From the IMG/VR virus record IMGVR_UViG_3300030328_003146, positions 1 to 33,404 of that record: a stretch of 33,404 nt of DNA, one strand, 5' to 3'. The stretch's first letter is position 1, and the number at the start of each line of letters is the position of its first letter. This DNA is from a virus. The translations under genes and the position numbers were made by a program. Below are positions 12,381 to 21,393 of the stretch, piece by piece. The notes beneath the pieces were generated by a model, which saw only the letters and a program-made list of their open reading frames with translations, was not told the DNA's origin and did not search any database.

Positions 12381-14790
12381 TTCTATTAAAAATTATTTTC
12401 CTAGCCAAGTAGCTAGTGATCTTGAAAAAATAAGTCCAGAGTATGGACTTAAGGTTGCTAAAGCTATAGAGAGTGAATGGTTTCATGGTGATAACAGCAC
12501 GGATAGATTTAAAACTAATTATAATAGTTTTCGCAAACTTAGACTTTATGCTAGAGGTGAACAACCAATACAAAAGTACAAAGATGAATTGTCTATAAAT
12601 GGTGATTTGTCTTATCTTAATTTAGACTGGAAACCAGTACCTATTATTCCTAAGTTTGTTGATATAGTTGTTAATGGTATATCTGAAAGAACTTATGATA
12701 TAAAAGCTTATTCTCAAGATCCGTATGGAGTTAGTAAAAGAACTAAGTACATGGAAGATATACTTACGGATATGAGAACAAAAGAGTTAGATGCTTTTGT
12801 ACAAGAAAGCTTTGGAATAAACATATCTAACTTTAATAAAGAAGAATTACCAGACTCAAGAGAAGAATTAGAACTACACATGCAGCTGACATACAAGCAA
12901 GCTGTTGAGTTAGCTGAAGAACAGGCGATAAATACTATTTTAGAAACAAACAAATACGATTTAACAAGAAGAAGAGTAAATTATGATCTAACTGTTTTAG
13001 GTATTGGTTGTGTAAAAAATAGCTTTTCTAAATCTGAAGGTCTTAAAGTAGAATATGTTGATCCAATTAATTTAGTTTATTCTTACACTGATTCACCTTA
13101 TTTTGAAGATATTTATTATGTTGGTGAATTAAAAACAGTGCCAATTAATGAATTAAAAAAAGAATTTCCAAATCTAACAAATGAGGATTTAAAAGAAATA
13201 GAAAATTCTTCAAGCGTAACACAAACTCACAATAGTAGACACTCTTACGATAAAAAAGATAACAACCAAATAGATGTTTTATATTTTAATTATAAAACAT
13301 ACATGAATGAGGTTTATAAAATAAAAATGACAGGTAGTGGTGGTAGTAAAGTAATAATAAAAGATGACAACTTTAATCCACCAACTGAAATTTTAGATGA
13401 GAATTTTGAAAAAGTCTCTAGATCTTTAGAAGTATTATACGAAGGTGTTTTGGTTTTAAATAGCAGTAAGTTATTAAAATGGGAGATGGCTAAGAATATG
13501 ATGAGGCCTAAAAGCGATAATACTAAAGTTAAAATGAATTACAGTATTGTTGCACCTAGAATGTATAACGGTAGAATTGAATCTTTAGTTAGTAGAATAA
13601 CTGGATTTGCCGATATGATTCAGCTAACTCATTTAAAGCTACAGCAAGTAATGTCTAGGATGATACCAGATGGTGTTTACTTAGATGCTGATGGAGTTGC
13701 AGAGGTTGATCTTGGCAATGGAACAAACTATAATCCGCAAGAAGCGCTTAACATGTTTTTCCAAACTGGTAGTATTATAGGTAGATCACTTACTTCAGAT
13801 GGTGATATTAATAGAGGTAAAGTACCTATCCAAGAAATAGCTAGTGGTAATGGTGGAGCTAAAATGCAAAGTCTAATAACAACCTATAATTATTATTTAC
13901 AAATGATAAGGGATGTTACTGGTTTAAACGAAGCTAGAGACGGTAGTACACCATCAAAAGACGCTTTAGTAGGTGTTCAAAAACTTGCTGCGGCAAATTC
14001 CAATACAGCAACAAGACATATACTGCAATCAGGTTTGTTTTTAACTTCAGAACTTGCAGAGTGTATTTCACTTAGAATATCTGATATAATAGAGTATTCT
14101 CCTGCAAGGGATGCGTTTATTCAAAGTATAGGTGTTCATAATGTAGCTACACTAGAAGAAATGTTTAATCTTCATATACATGATTTTGGTATATTTATAG
14201 AACTAGCACCTGATGAAGAAGAAAAACAAATACTTGAAAATAACATACAAGCAGCTGTTGCTCAAAAAGGTATAGATATTGAAGATGCTATTGATTTAAG
14301 AGAAATAAAAAATATAAAATTAGCTAATCAATTACTTAAGATAAGAAGAAAAAAGAAACAACAAAGAGATCAACAAATTGCTCAAGAAAATATACAGGCT
14401 CAAGCTCAAGCAAACGCACAATCCCAGCAAGTAGCAGCACAAGCCGAGGTTCAAAAACAACAAGCATTAATTCAAATTAATAGTGAATTAGAACAATTAA
14501 AAGGTCAAATAGAACAACAAAAAATGCAACAAGAGGTTGCTGCTAAAAAAGAGTTAATGCAGTTGGAGTTTCAAATGAACATGCAATTAAAGCAAATGGA
14601 AGTTGAAGCTCAAAAAAGTAAAGAAACAAACAAGGAAGATAGAAAAGATAATAGAACAAAAATACAAGCAACTCAACAATCTGAGTTAATTGATCAAAGA
14701 AAAAATGAAAAACCACCTAAAAACTTTGAGTCAGCAGGTAATGATATAATTAGTGGTAATTTCAACTTAGGTGTTTTTGATCCTAGATAA
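12373..14790 (+). CDS. Portal protein (805 aa)
   Basis: The portal ring occupies one capsid vertex, docking TerL and the tail connector. It follows terL with an eight-base overlap. The first about 120 residues include FRKLRLYARGEQP and a WKPVPIIPKFVDIVVNGISER segment typical of portal N-domains; a long helical region and a FADMIQLTHLKLQQVMSRM segment correspond to the stem and crown body, and VTGLNEARDG at about 515-524 matches the conserved portal motif. Residues about 650-765 form a Gln/Ala/Lys-rich coiled coil (QANAQSQQVAAQAEVQKQQ), then a disordered tail. The length is large, as in portals of crAss-like and other podovirus-type phages. There is no sign of truncation. Confidence 0.85.
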   Translation: MANSIKNYFPSQVASDLEKISPEYGLKVAKAIESEWFHGDNSTDRFKTNYNSFRKLRLYARGEQPIQKYKDELSINGDLSYLNLDWKPVPIIPKFVDIVVNGISERTYDIKAYSQDPYGVSKRTKYMEDILTDMRTKELDAFVQESFGINISNFNKEELPDSREELELHMQLTYKQAVELAEEQAINTILETNKYDLTRRRVNYDLTVLGIGCVKNSFSKSEGLKVEYVDPINLVYSYTDSPYFEDIYYVGELKTVPINELKKEFPNLTNEDLKEIENSSSVTQTHNSRHSYDKKDNNQIDVLYFNYKTYMNEVYKIKMTGSGGSKVIIKDDNFNPPTEILDENFEKVSRSLEVLYEGVLVLNSSKLLKWEMAKNMMRPKSDNTKVKMNYSIVAPRMYNGRIESLVSRITGFADMIQLTHLKLQQVMSRMIPDGVYLDADGVAEVDLGNGTNYNPQEALNMFFQTGSIIGRSLTSDGDINRGKVPIQEIASGNGGAKMQSLITTYNYYLQMIRDVTGLNEARDGSTPSKDALVGVQKLAAANSNTATRHILQSGLFLTSELAECISLRISDIIEYSPARDAFIQSIGVHNVATLEEMFNLHIHDFGIFIELAPDEEEKQILENNIQAAVAQKGIDIEDAIDLREIKNIKLANQLLKIRRKKKQQRDQQIAQENIQAQAQANAQSQQVAAQAEVQKQQALIQINSELEQLKGQIEQQKMQQEVAAKKELMQLEFQMNMQLKQMEVEAQKSKETNKEDRKDNRTKIQATQQSELIDQRKNEKPPKNFESAGNDIISGNFNLGVFDPR

Positions 14791-14819
14791 ATAAAAATTA
14801 AAAATAAAACAAAAATAAA

Positions 14820-15188
14820 ATGAGTATAAACTTCGGAACAGGTTATGACTTCGGGCAAAACGGATCTATATTTACTGATCATACAGATCAAGTAGTTCCA
14901 CCAGATGATCGTAAAATAATTGCAATACAATTTTTAGCAGATACAACATTTAGTGAACTTTCACCTACTAATGGTACAGCTGGTATTTGCGTGGGTAATG
15001 CTTCAGGAGAAGTAGGTGCTGGTGGTACATCAACACCAAATCCTGGAGATAGTCCGGGTCCTTCTGGAGGTAAAATTATAGATTCATCTAATGTATTTCC
15101 AAAAGGTCTTACAATATTTGGCAGGTGGGATACTTTTACAATAGCAGCTGATGCTGATGGTGGTGTAATTGCTTACTTAGGATACTAA
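14820..15188 (+). CDS. Small probable virion protein (122 aa)
   Basis: The start follows an A/T leader (AAAACAAAAATAAA before ATG). The protein has a Gly/Asp/Phe-rich N-terminus (SINFGTGYDFGQNG), a Gly/Pro/Ser-rich flexible middle (TSTPNPGDSPGPSGGK) and a compact C-terminal beta segment (TIFGRWDTFTIAADADGGVIAYLGY). It is acidic and lacks membrane spans. Position after the portal and before fibre genes suggests a head or fibre-associated protein. The C-terminal pattern GRWDTFT...GGVIAYLGY seems familiar from marine phages, but no name can be given. Confidence 0.72.
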   Translation: MSINFGTGYDFGQNGSIFTDHTDQVVPPDDRKIIAIQFLADTTFSELSPTNGTAGICVGNASGEVGAGGTSTPNPGDSPGPSGGKIIDSSNVFPKGLTIFGRWDTFTIAADADGGVIAYLGY

Positions 15189-15427
15189 TGCCGGGTTTAG
15201 GATTAAGCATAGATTTATCTTCTGTAACTAGTGGCGCATCGGCTGCTGCTGCAATAGAAGATTATCTTTGGAGCATTAGTGGGAGTGATTTAAGTCCATT
15301 AGATGGTATTGCTTATGACTTTAGTGATTCATGGGATACTACAAGTACGGAAATAACACCTGCGGTATCACCTAGCGAAGAAGGTTATTGGAATGTAGAT
15401 GGTAATGGAGATTTAACACCAAAATAA
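15188..15427 (+). CDS. Small acidic protein (79 aa)
   Basis: Its ATG shares a base with the TAA of the upstream gene, indicating coupled translation. The product is acidic with almost no basic residues, Ser/Ala-rich near the start (SIDLSSVTSGASAAAA), and ends GYWNVDGNGDLTPK. It has no membrane segment or known motif. It is probably a small structural protein accompanying its neighbours. Function unknown. Confidence 0.66.
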   Translation: MPGLGLSIDLSSVTSGASAAAAIEDYLWSISGSDLSPLDGIAYDFSDSWDTTSTEITPAVSPSEEGYWNVDGNGDLTPK

Positions 15428-15439
15428 AATAATAAAACA

Positions 15440-15772
15440 ATGGCAATAACATATACATGGGATACAAAAACTGTAGATACCTACCCAACAAAAAGTGGTA
15501 AATCAGATGTAATATTTAAAGTTTATTGGAAGCTAGAAGGTGTAGATGATACAGCAGAAAAAAACTCATCAGTAACAACTGGTGTTGCAGAAATAGACAC
15601 CTCAGATCTTTCTAGTTTTACAGAGTTTGCAGATTTAAAAGAATCTGATGTAATTGGTTGGGTTGAAACTTCTCTTGGTACAGATCAAATAAATCACTAT
15701 AAAAGTGTAATTGAAGAAGTAATACAAGAAAAAGCAACACCAACTGTTGTTAAAAAATATATTAGTGAATAA
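15440..15772 (+). CDS. Small conserved phage protein (DUF7936-like, 110 aa)
   Basis: The beginning MAITYTWDTKTVDTYPTK and the order of elements (VIFKVYWKLEGVD, a TTGVAEIDTSDLSSFTEFADLKESDVIGWVE middle, then a C-terminal helix ending VVKKYISE) recall a family of about 100-130 residue proteins found beside fibre genes in marine tailed phages; I recall it as DUF7936 but could not check. The role is unknown, possibly fibre assembly or decoration. It starts with an A-rich leader (AATAAAACA) and is followed by the long fibre gene after 12 bases. Confidence 0.68.
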   Translation: MAITYTWDTKTVDTYPTKSGKSDVIFKVYWKLEGVDDTAEKNSSVTTGVAEIDTSDLSSFTEFADLKESDVIGWVETSLGTDQINHYKSVIEEVIQEKATPTVVKKYISE

Positions 15773-15784
15773 AAAAAATAAAAC

Positions 15785-17317
15785 ATGGCAACAAAAAATA
15801 TAGTACCTAATGCCGACAGTGAAGGTCAATTAGGAACATCAAGTAAATTTTGGTCTTCAGCTTATTTGGATGGATTAAATATTGGTAATGATGCAGCAGC
15901 TAATTTGGTATTTACACCATCTGCAAGTGACACTATTACTCTTGCAGCAGCCGCTAATGGAGCTTTTACAATTACAACTGTAGATGCAGCTGCAGCAGCA
16001 GCTAATATTGGGTTTGTTGTAGATGGTAATTTTACTGTAAGTAATGTAACCTCAACAATAACATCTTCATCTTCTGATATTACTACTTTTGCTACTACAA
16101 ATGCAACTTCTGGTTACACTGAGTTTGCTTACAATACTAGTACGGTTGCAGGTTATATAGGTAATGGTACTTCTTTATTAAGTGGTGCAGCTAATACTGA
16201 TTTTATAATGAGATCTGAAAGTGGTGCTCTTAAATTTACAACAGGTGGTGGTAATTTAGCGTTAACTATAGATTCTAGTCAAAATTCAACTTTTGCAGGT
16301 AATATATCGGCTACTGATACAGGAGCCACGGTAACTATAGAAGATAATGCTGACAGTACAAGTGGTGGAACTTTAGCTTTGAAAAATTCAGACACTGGTG
16401 CAGATAATCATGAAAGTGGTAGAATTTACTTTTATGGAGATAATGACGGTAATACAGTTAAGGAAGCTGTTTTAATGAGGGGTATTATGACTGATGCTTC
16501 TGCTGGAACTGAAGACACTAAGTTAGAAATAATGACATTAGCTAATAGTGGTCAAGTATCATCACTTAACATAGCTGGTAATGGAATTGCAATACCAGAT
16601 GCTGGTACAATTGGGTCTGCCTCTGACGCTGATGCTTTAAAAATTGAAGCTGATGGAGTTGTAATTTCTACACAAGGCATAGAGTTTGAAGGAACTGCTT
16701 TAGCTAGTGGTCAGTCTGGAATTTCATCATCTGGAAATGGAGGTGAAATAAGAATTTATACTAATGGTAATCAAGCATTTACTTTTGGTGCAGATGGTAG
16801 TGGAGGAGATTTAACTATAGCAGACGGTAATCTTGTAGTAGCGTCAGGTCATGGTATTGATTTTAGTGCTGCTAAAGCTTATGATGCTGGAGACTCCTCT
16901 ACGTTATTAGATGATTATGAAGAGGGACTTTATACTCCTTCATTTACACCACAAACTAATGGTAGCATAACTCTTTCTGGTGCTCTTAATGAATTCTCTT
17001 ACACAAAAGTTGGTAGATTAGTTACTATAGTAGGTAAGGCAGAAGTAACTAGTGTTAGTAGTCCTCAAGGGATAGTAAGAATAAGTATTCCTATAGCTGT
17101 AGGAAGTTTAAGTGGTAAAGCGGCTGATTTTGCTGGAAGTATAATTGTTGCAGAAGGAGCAAACAATGCCACAACTACATTTGCCATGTTTGGAAGTGAA
17201 GGTAATAGTTATGTAGAAATTTATGAAGGAGATACAACAAGTTTAGCAAGTAATGTTGGTCAAGAGTTTCAAGCAAATACACTTGTTTGGATTTCAATGA
17301 CTTACGTAGGAGCATAA
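15785..17317 (+). CDS. Tail or head fibre protein (510 aa)
   Basis: The start MATKNIVPNADSEGQLGTSSKFWSSAYLDGLNIG is a pattern typical of marine phage fibre N-termini. The body (about 40-370) is Ala/Ser/Thr/Gly/Asn-rich beta-repeat material with recurring segments such as NSTFAGNIS and TGATVTIEDNADSTSGGTL. The C-terminal domain (from about 376) begins DDYEEGLYTPSFTPQ and contains FSYTKVGRLVTIVGKAEV and a closing TLVWISMTYVGA, a module that caps many marine phage fibres. It probably forms a homotrimeric fibre used in host recognition. No S74 autocleavage motif is present in this one, unlike the fibre at 6226-6951. Confidence 0.84.
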   Translation: MATKNIVPNADSEGQLGTSSKFWSSAYLDGLNIGNDAAANLVFTPSASDTITLAAAANGAFTITTVDAAAAAANIGFVVDGNFTVSNVTSTITSSSSDITTFATTNATSGYTEFAYNTSTVAGYIGNGTSLLSGAANTDFIMRSESGALKFTTGGGNLALTIDSSQNSTFAGNISATDTGATVTIEDNADSTSGGTLALKNSDTGADNHESGRIYFYGDNDGNTVKEAVLMRGIMTDASAGTEDTKLEIMTLANSGQVSSLNIAGNGIAIPDAGTIGSASDADALKIEADGVVISTQGIEFEGTALASGQSGISSSGNGGEIRIYTNGNQAFTFGADGSGGDLTIADGNLVVASGHGIDFSAAKAYDAGDSSTLLDDYEEGLYTPSFTPQTNGSITLSGALNEFSYTKVGRLVTIVGKAEVTSVSSPQGIVRISIPIAVGSLSGKAADFAGSIIVAEGANNATTTFAMFGSEGNSYVEIYEGDTTSLASNVGQEFQANTLVWISMTYVGA

Positions 17318-17371
17318 AGAAAATACATCTAGTGGGTTCTAGGTGCGGACAAACAAATAAACAATAATACA

Positions 17372-17656
17372 ATGGCAATAACAAAAGAAGTAAAGGTAGA
17401 CAAAATAGAAGTAGTTAGTGATTGGACTGTTCAAGTTAGAACAGCTACAATTATTAAAGAAGATAGTGTTGAATTAACAAGGTCTTTTCATAGACACGTG
17501 TTACAACCATTTACCTCATCTCAAGCAGAAGATAACAGTTGGACACATACAGCCACTGATATTTCAGGTGAGGCAACTAATGTACAAGCAATAGCAAATG
17601 CTGCATGGACAGATGATGTAAAGGCTGCATACAAAACTTGGAAAGAAGCTCAATAA
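17372..17656 (+). CDS. Small fibre-adjacent protein (94 aa)
   Basis: Beta strands (EVKVDKIEVVSDWTVQVRTAT) lead into TRSFHRHVLQPFTS and a C-terminal helical segment (NAAWTDDVKAAYKTWKEAQ). The protein is compact with no membrane span. Small proteins of this type, with a strand-rich front, an RSFHRH motif and WTxxVKAAY near the end, accompany fibre genes in many marine phages as far as I recall; their role is not established. The leader is AACAATAATACA. It is followed by the scaffold gene after 36 bases containing the repeated TATATT leader. Confidence 0.72.
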   Translation: MAITKEVKVDKIEVVSDWTVQVRTATIIKEDSVELTRSFHRHVLQPFTSSQAEDNSWTHTATDISGEATNVQAIANAAWTDDVKAAYKTWKEAQ

Positions 17657-17675
17657 GAGATTACAATTTTTTAAT

Positions 17676-17692
17676 TTATATTATATTATATC
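17676..17692 (+). promoter_or_regulatory. Repeated TATATT leader before the scaffold gene
   Basis: The 17-base string TTATATTATATTATATC sits directly against the ATG and is identical to the string before the gene at 20492. A related form precedes 31872. It may be a late promoter -10 region giving a near-leaderless transcript, or a translation-initiation element. Confidence 0.5.
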
Positions 17693-18940
17693 ATGGAAGA
17701 AAAAACAATAGAAGAAGTAGTGGTGGATAAAAACGAGTCTACTACTACTACTACACAGGAAAAACCTGTGGAAGAAAAAGTACAGGTTAAAAAGAAGAGG
17801 GGTAGACCTTCAATGAAAAAAAAATCAACTGATGATATTATAAAAGTTGATTTATCTAAACCTAAAAAAGAAGAAGAAGAAAATGTCGTTGAAGAACAAC
17901 AACAACCAGTGGCAGAAGAGCCAGCAACAAGTGAAGCAGTGGGAGAACAAAACCCCCAAAGCGAACCTGAACAAAAAAATGAAGAACAAGTTTCCACGAA
18001 TGAGCAAGACAGCGTTCTCGAGGAGGTAACTGAAGAAGAAGTTCAAGAAAAAACGGAAGAGTTAACTGAAGAAGTTAAGGAAGCTGTTGAGGAACGACAG
18101 GAAACAGGAGTTGACTTACCTGAAAATATACAAAAGGTGGTTGACTTTATGAACGAAACTGGAGGAAGTTTAGAAGATTATGTTAGACTGAATCAAGATT
18201 ACAGTAAGATTGATGATAACTCGTTATTATTAGATTACTATAAACAAACAAAACCTCATTTATCAAATGATGAAATAAATTTTTTGATTGAAGATAATTT
18301 TCTTTATGACGAAGATTTAGATGATGAAAGAGATGTTAAAAGAAAAAAACTAGCATTTAAAGAGCAAGTTGCTAATGCTAGAACCCACTTAGACGGGCAA
18401 AAGTCTAAATACTACGAAGAAATCAAAGCAGGTTCTAAGTTAGCACCTGAGCAACAAAAAGCAATTGATTTTTTTAATCGTTATAATAAAGAGACTGAAG
18501 AGTCTCAGAAAGTAGCAGAAAAACAAAAGTCTTTATTTAATAAAAAAACTAATGAAGTTTTTTCTGACAAATTCAAAGGTTTTGAATATAATGTTGGGGA
18601 TAAAAGATATAGATTTAATGTTAAAGAAGCTGATAAAGTAAAAAATACTCAAAGCGACATTAATAATTTTATTAGAAAGTTTCTAAATGAAAAGAATGAA
18701 ATGTCAGATGCTAAGGGTTATCATAAATCTTTATTTACAGCAATGAACTCTGATGCTATAGCTAAACATTTTTATGAACAAGGTAAAGCTGATGCTATCA
18801 AGGATAGTGTTTCTAAATCTAAAAACATAAATATGGACTCTAGATCATCTCATACTGAGATTGATACTGGAGGTATGAAAGTTAGAGTATTGGGTGATGA
18901 TTCTGCTAGTTTTAAATTTAAACTTAAAAACAATAAATAA
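17693..18940 (+). CDS. Putative scaffold protein with AT-hook (415 aa)
   Basis: It lies immediately upstream of the major capsid gene, the usual place for a scaffold. The first about 140 residues are Glu/Gln/Val-rich and low complexity (acidic, disordered), interrupted by a basic KKKRGRPSMKKK segment at 33-44 whose RGRP core is a classic AT-hook. The rest (about 145-415) is charged and alpha-helical (KRKKLAFKEQVANARTHLDG, QGKADAIKDSVSKSK), with a basic C-terminal end (FKFKLKNNK) as scaffolds use to touch capsid. An internal chaperone for shell assembly is the best call; the AT-hook suggests contact with AT-rich DNA and is unusual. Confidence 0.72.
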   Translation: MEEKTIEEVVVDKNESTTTTTQEKPVEEKVQVKKKRGRPSMKKKSTDDIIKVDLSKPKKEEEENVVEEQQQPVAEEPATSEAVGEQNPQSEPEQKNEEQVSTNEQDSVLEEVTEEEVQEKTEELTEEVKEAVEERQETGVDLPENIQKVVDFMNETGGSLEDYVRLNQDYSKIDDNSLLLDYYKQTKPHLSNDEINFLIEDNFLYDEDLDDERDVKRKKLAFKEQVANARTHLDGQKSKYYEEIKAGSKLAPEQQKAIDFFNRYNKETEESQKVAEKQKSLFNKKTNEVFSDKFKGFEYNVGDKRYRFNVKEADKVKNTQSDINNFIRKFLNEKNEMSDAKGYHKSLFTAMNSDAIAKHFYEQGKADAIKDSVSKSKNINMDSRSSHTEIDTGGMKVRVLGDDSASFKFKLKNNK

Positions 18941-18969
18941 ATTTAAAAAACAATTAAAAATATAAAATT

Positions 18970-20406
18970 ATGGCAATTACAAGTCCAACTATTTCCGCAA
19001 AAGCCAATGTACAACAAGCTATTGGTGCGGATAATTATTTAGACATCCAAAATAACGGATGGGCACAACAGTATTTACCTGAGTTGATTGAACAAGAAGC
19101 TGAGGTATATGGTAAAAGAACTATTTCAGGTTTTTTATCTCAAGTTAGTGCTGAAGAGCCTATGTCAGCTGATCAAGTTATTTGGTCAGAGCAAGGCAGA
19201 TTACATTTATCTTATGAGTGTACAATAACAGCAGCAAATCTTAGTACAATTAAAATAGCTAAAACTATTGATGGTGTAGCTCAAACTACTGATCATGGAG
19301 TTCGAGTTGGTGATATGGTATTATTTGCTGGTGGTGGACAAACTATCACTGCTCGTGTATCTGTTGCTGCAGCTGGTAGTGAGGATGTTACTTTACAACC
19401 TTATGCAGTACAACATTTAGATGATGCTGGCTTTGCTAATGGAGATGACACATGTAAACTTTTAGTTTTTGGTTCTGAATTTGGTAAAGGAACTGAAAAT
19501 CAAACTAGATCAAATGAGCCTGTTTTTGTATCACACGTTAACAAGCCAGTTATAATTAAAGATATGTATGAGGTTTCAGGATCTGATGCAGCTCAAATTG
19601 GTTGGGTTGAAGTAAGTGGCGAAGAAGGACAAAATGGTTATATGTGGTATTTGAAAGCTGAAGGTGATACTAGAGCTAGATTTAATGACTATTTAGAAAT
19701 GACCTGTATTGAAGCTGAAAAAACTGCAGCTAACTCTGATATTGACACAGGTGGTGGAGATGCTGGAGCTGGTTTAGCCGGTACTGAAGGTTTGTTTAAA
19801 GCTATCACTACTCGTGGTCATCAGTCTTCTGGTGTTAGTGGAGTAAATGCTGCTACTGATCTAGCTGAATTTGATGCTTTACTAGCTGCTTTTGATGAAA
19901 ATGGTGCTATTGAAGAAAATATGATGTTTGTGAATAGAGCTACATCTCTTGCTATTGATGATATGCTTGCTTCAATGAACTCATATGGATCTGGAGGTAC
20001 TTCTTACGGTGTATTTAGTAACAGTGAGGAAATGGCTTTAAACTTAGGGTTTTCAGGATTTAGGAGAGGTTCTTATGACTTCTACAAGTCTGATTGGAAA
20101 TACTTAAACGATAAAGCTACTAGAGGCGGTATTAATGCTGCTGCAACTGGTGGAGAGGCTGTCAGAGGCGTTGTTATACCAGCTGGTGTATCTTCTGTTT
20201 ATGATCAGTCTTTAGGTCAAAATATTAAAAGACCATTTTTACATGTTAGATATCGAGCTTCTAATCTAGAAAGCAGAAAAAACAAAACTTGGATTACAGG
20301 TTCTGTTGGGGCTGTTACATCGGATTTAGATGCAATGACTGTCAACTTTCTTTCTGAAAGATGTATGGTTGTTCAAGGTGCTAACAATTTCTGTTTGTTA
20401 AACTAA
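18970..20406 (+). CDS. Major capsid protein (478 aa)
   Basis: The gene follows the putative scaffold and is closed by a strong terminator, as expected for a highly expressed product. The protein has an N-terminal helical arm (ANVQQAIGADNYLDIQNNGWAQQYLPELIEQEAEVYG), a beta-rich middle with few charged repeats, a helical segment (FDALLAAFDENGAIEENMMFVNR) and a C-terminal domain with SVYDQSLGQNIKRPFLHVRYRASNLESRK. Length and composition suit an HK97-fold shell protein, as does the position between portal/scaffold and connector genes. The assignment rests on context and familiarity with marine phage capsids; no catalytic motif exists to confirm it. Confidence 0.84.
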   Translation: MAITSPTISAKANVQQAIGADNYLDIQNNGWAQQYLPELIEQEAEVYGKRTISGFLSQVSAEEPMSADQVIWSEQGRLHLSYECTITAANLSTIKIAKTIDGVAQTTDHGVRVGDMVLFAGGGQTITARVSVAAAGSEDVTLQPYAVQHLDDAGFANGDDTCKLLVFGSEFGKGTENQTRSNEPVFVSHVNKPVIIKDMYEVSGSDAAQIGWVEVSGEEGQNGYMWYLKAEGDTRARFNDYLEMTCIEAEKTAANSDIDTGGGDAGAGLAGTEGLFKAITTRGHQSSGVSGVNAATDLAEFDALLAAFDENGAIEENMMFVNRATSLAIDDMLASMNSYGSGGTSYGVFSNSEEMALNLGFSGFRRGSYDFYKSDWKYLNDKATRGGINAAATGGEAVRGVVIPAGVSSVYDQSLGQNIKRPFLHVRYRASNLESRKNKTWITGSVGAVTSDLDAMTVNFLSERCMVVQGANNFCLLN

Positions 20407-20417
20407 TTATTTTTAAA

Positions 20418-20468
20418 AAAAGAAGAGTAGTTTGTTTTATAACTCTCTACTCTTCTTTTATTTTTTTT
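20418..20468 (+). terminator. Strong intrinsic terminator after the capsid gene
   Basis: A 13-pair stem (20418-20430 with 20447-20459; core GAAGAGTAG/CTACTCTTC) with a 16-base loop is followed by a long T-tract (TTTTATTTTTTTT). It begins 12 bases past the capsid stop. Confidence 0.9.
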
Positions 20469-20474
20469 ATTAAC

Positions 20475-20491
20475 TTATATTATATTATATC
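20475..20491 (+). promoter_or_regulatory. Repeated TATATT leader after the capsid terminator
   Basis: TTATATTATATTATATC, identical to 17676-17692, directly abuts the ATG at 20492. Only 23 bases separate the terminator T-tract from the ATG, so any promoter for the downstream genes must overlap this string or the terminator, or else transcription depends on read-through. Confidence 0.52.
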
Positions 20492-21331
20492 ATGGCTAAG
20501 AAAACAACAAAAAAAGTTGAGGTTAAAAAACCTCAATTAAAAGAAGAAGTAGTAATGGATACTACTGAGGTTTTAGAACAACCAAAAAAAGTTCAACAAA
20601 AATCAAAAAATGATTGGGAGATAAAAGATCGATTTTATCTACTAAAAGGAACTGACAAACCATTAAGCAAACTAATTAAAGGTTGTAATATTTATTGGTT
20701 TGATGAAGAACAAGGTTACGAAAGAGAGTTAAAATATACATCTAATCAAAGAACTTGCTTTGTTGATGAAATGAAGGGTGAACAAAGATTAGAGCATATT
20801 ATCTTTAGACAAGGTGTTTTAAACGTACCTAAAAACAAAACAATTCTTCAAAAATTACTTTCTTTGTATCATCCACAAAGAGATAAAATATTCTATGAAT
20901 ATAAGCCTAGCGCTGTAGCTGCTGATGAAGTTGAGGTTATAGAAACTCAAATAGAAGCACTTAATATTGCTAAAAATCTTGATATTGAAATGGCAGAGGC
21001 TGTAATGAGGGTAGAAATTGGTTCTAAGGTATCAGAGATGAGTTCTAAGGAACTTAAAAGAGATTTGCTTATATATGCTAAGAATAGTCCTGAATTGTTC
21101 TTAGATCTTGTCAATGATCCAAATGTTCAACTTAGAAATATGGGTATAAAAGCCAATGAACTTGGTATTATAAAACTTTCTCAAGATCAACGTACTTTTA
21201 GTTGGGGTTCTAATGATAGAAAATTAATGAATGTTCCTTTCGATGAACATCCATATTCTGCATTGGCATCTTGGTTTAAAACAGATGAAGGTATGGAGAT
21301 ATATTCAAATATAGAAAAACAATTAAGGTAA
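20492..21331 (+). CDS. Conserved phage structural-block protein (279 aa)
   Basis: A disordered Lys/Glu/Val N-terminus (about 1-42) is followed by a compact domain: DRFYLLKGTDKPLSKLIKG, a strand-rich part with LKYTSNQRTCFVDEMKGEQRLEHIIFRQGVLNVPKN and ILQKLLSLYHP (about 46-130), then a helical second half (SAVAADEVEVIETQIEALNIAK, SSKELKRDLLIYAKNSPELFLDL) ending near ASWFKTDEG. No enzymatic motif is recognised. It has its own upstream leader and a downstream terminator, forming a separate unit between the capsid and connector genes. A head completion or capsid-associated role is plausible from position only. Confidence 0.72.
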   Translation: MAKKTTKKVEVKKPQLKEEVVMDTTEVLEQPKKVQQKSKNDWEIKDRFYLLKGTDKPLSKLIKGCNIYWFDEEQGYERELKYTSNQRTCFVDEMKGEQRLEHIIFRQGVLNVPKNKTILQKLLSLYHPQRDKIFYEYKPSAVAADEVEVIETQIEALNIAKNLDIEMAEAVMRVEIGSKVSEMSSKELKRDLLIYAKNSPELFLDLVNDPNVQLRNMGIKANELGIIKLSQDQRTFSWGSNDRKLMNVPFDEHPYSALASWFKTDEGMEIYSNIEKQLR

Positions 21332-21338
21332 TAATTTC

Positions 21339-21381
21339 AATAATAGTGTAATCATTTAATAGGTGGTTACACTATTATTTT
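21339..21381 (+). terminator. Intrinsic terminator before the connector genes
   Basis: A 15-pair stem (21339-21353 with 21365-21379, one G-U) has an 11-base loop; its 3' arm ends in TATT and continues into a short TT then A-rich sequence. It begins eight bases after the TAA at 21329-21331. The short T-tract suggests only partial termination. Confidence 0.75.
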
Positions 21382-21393
21382 AAAAAAATAATT

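Noticed and set aside
17847-18046. Lys- or Phe-rich open frames in other frames of the scaffold gene
   Set aside because: They are shadows of the low-complexity Glu/Lys region; the main frame is longer and fits the context.
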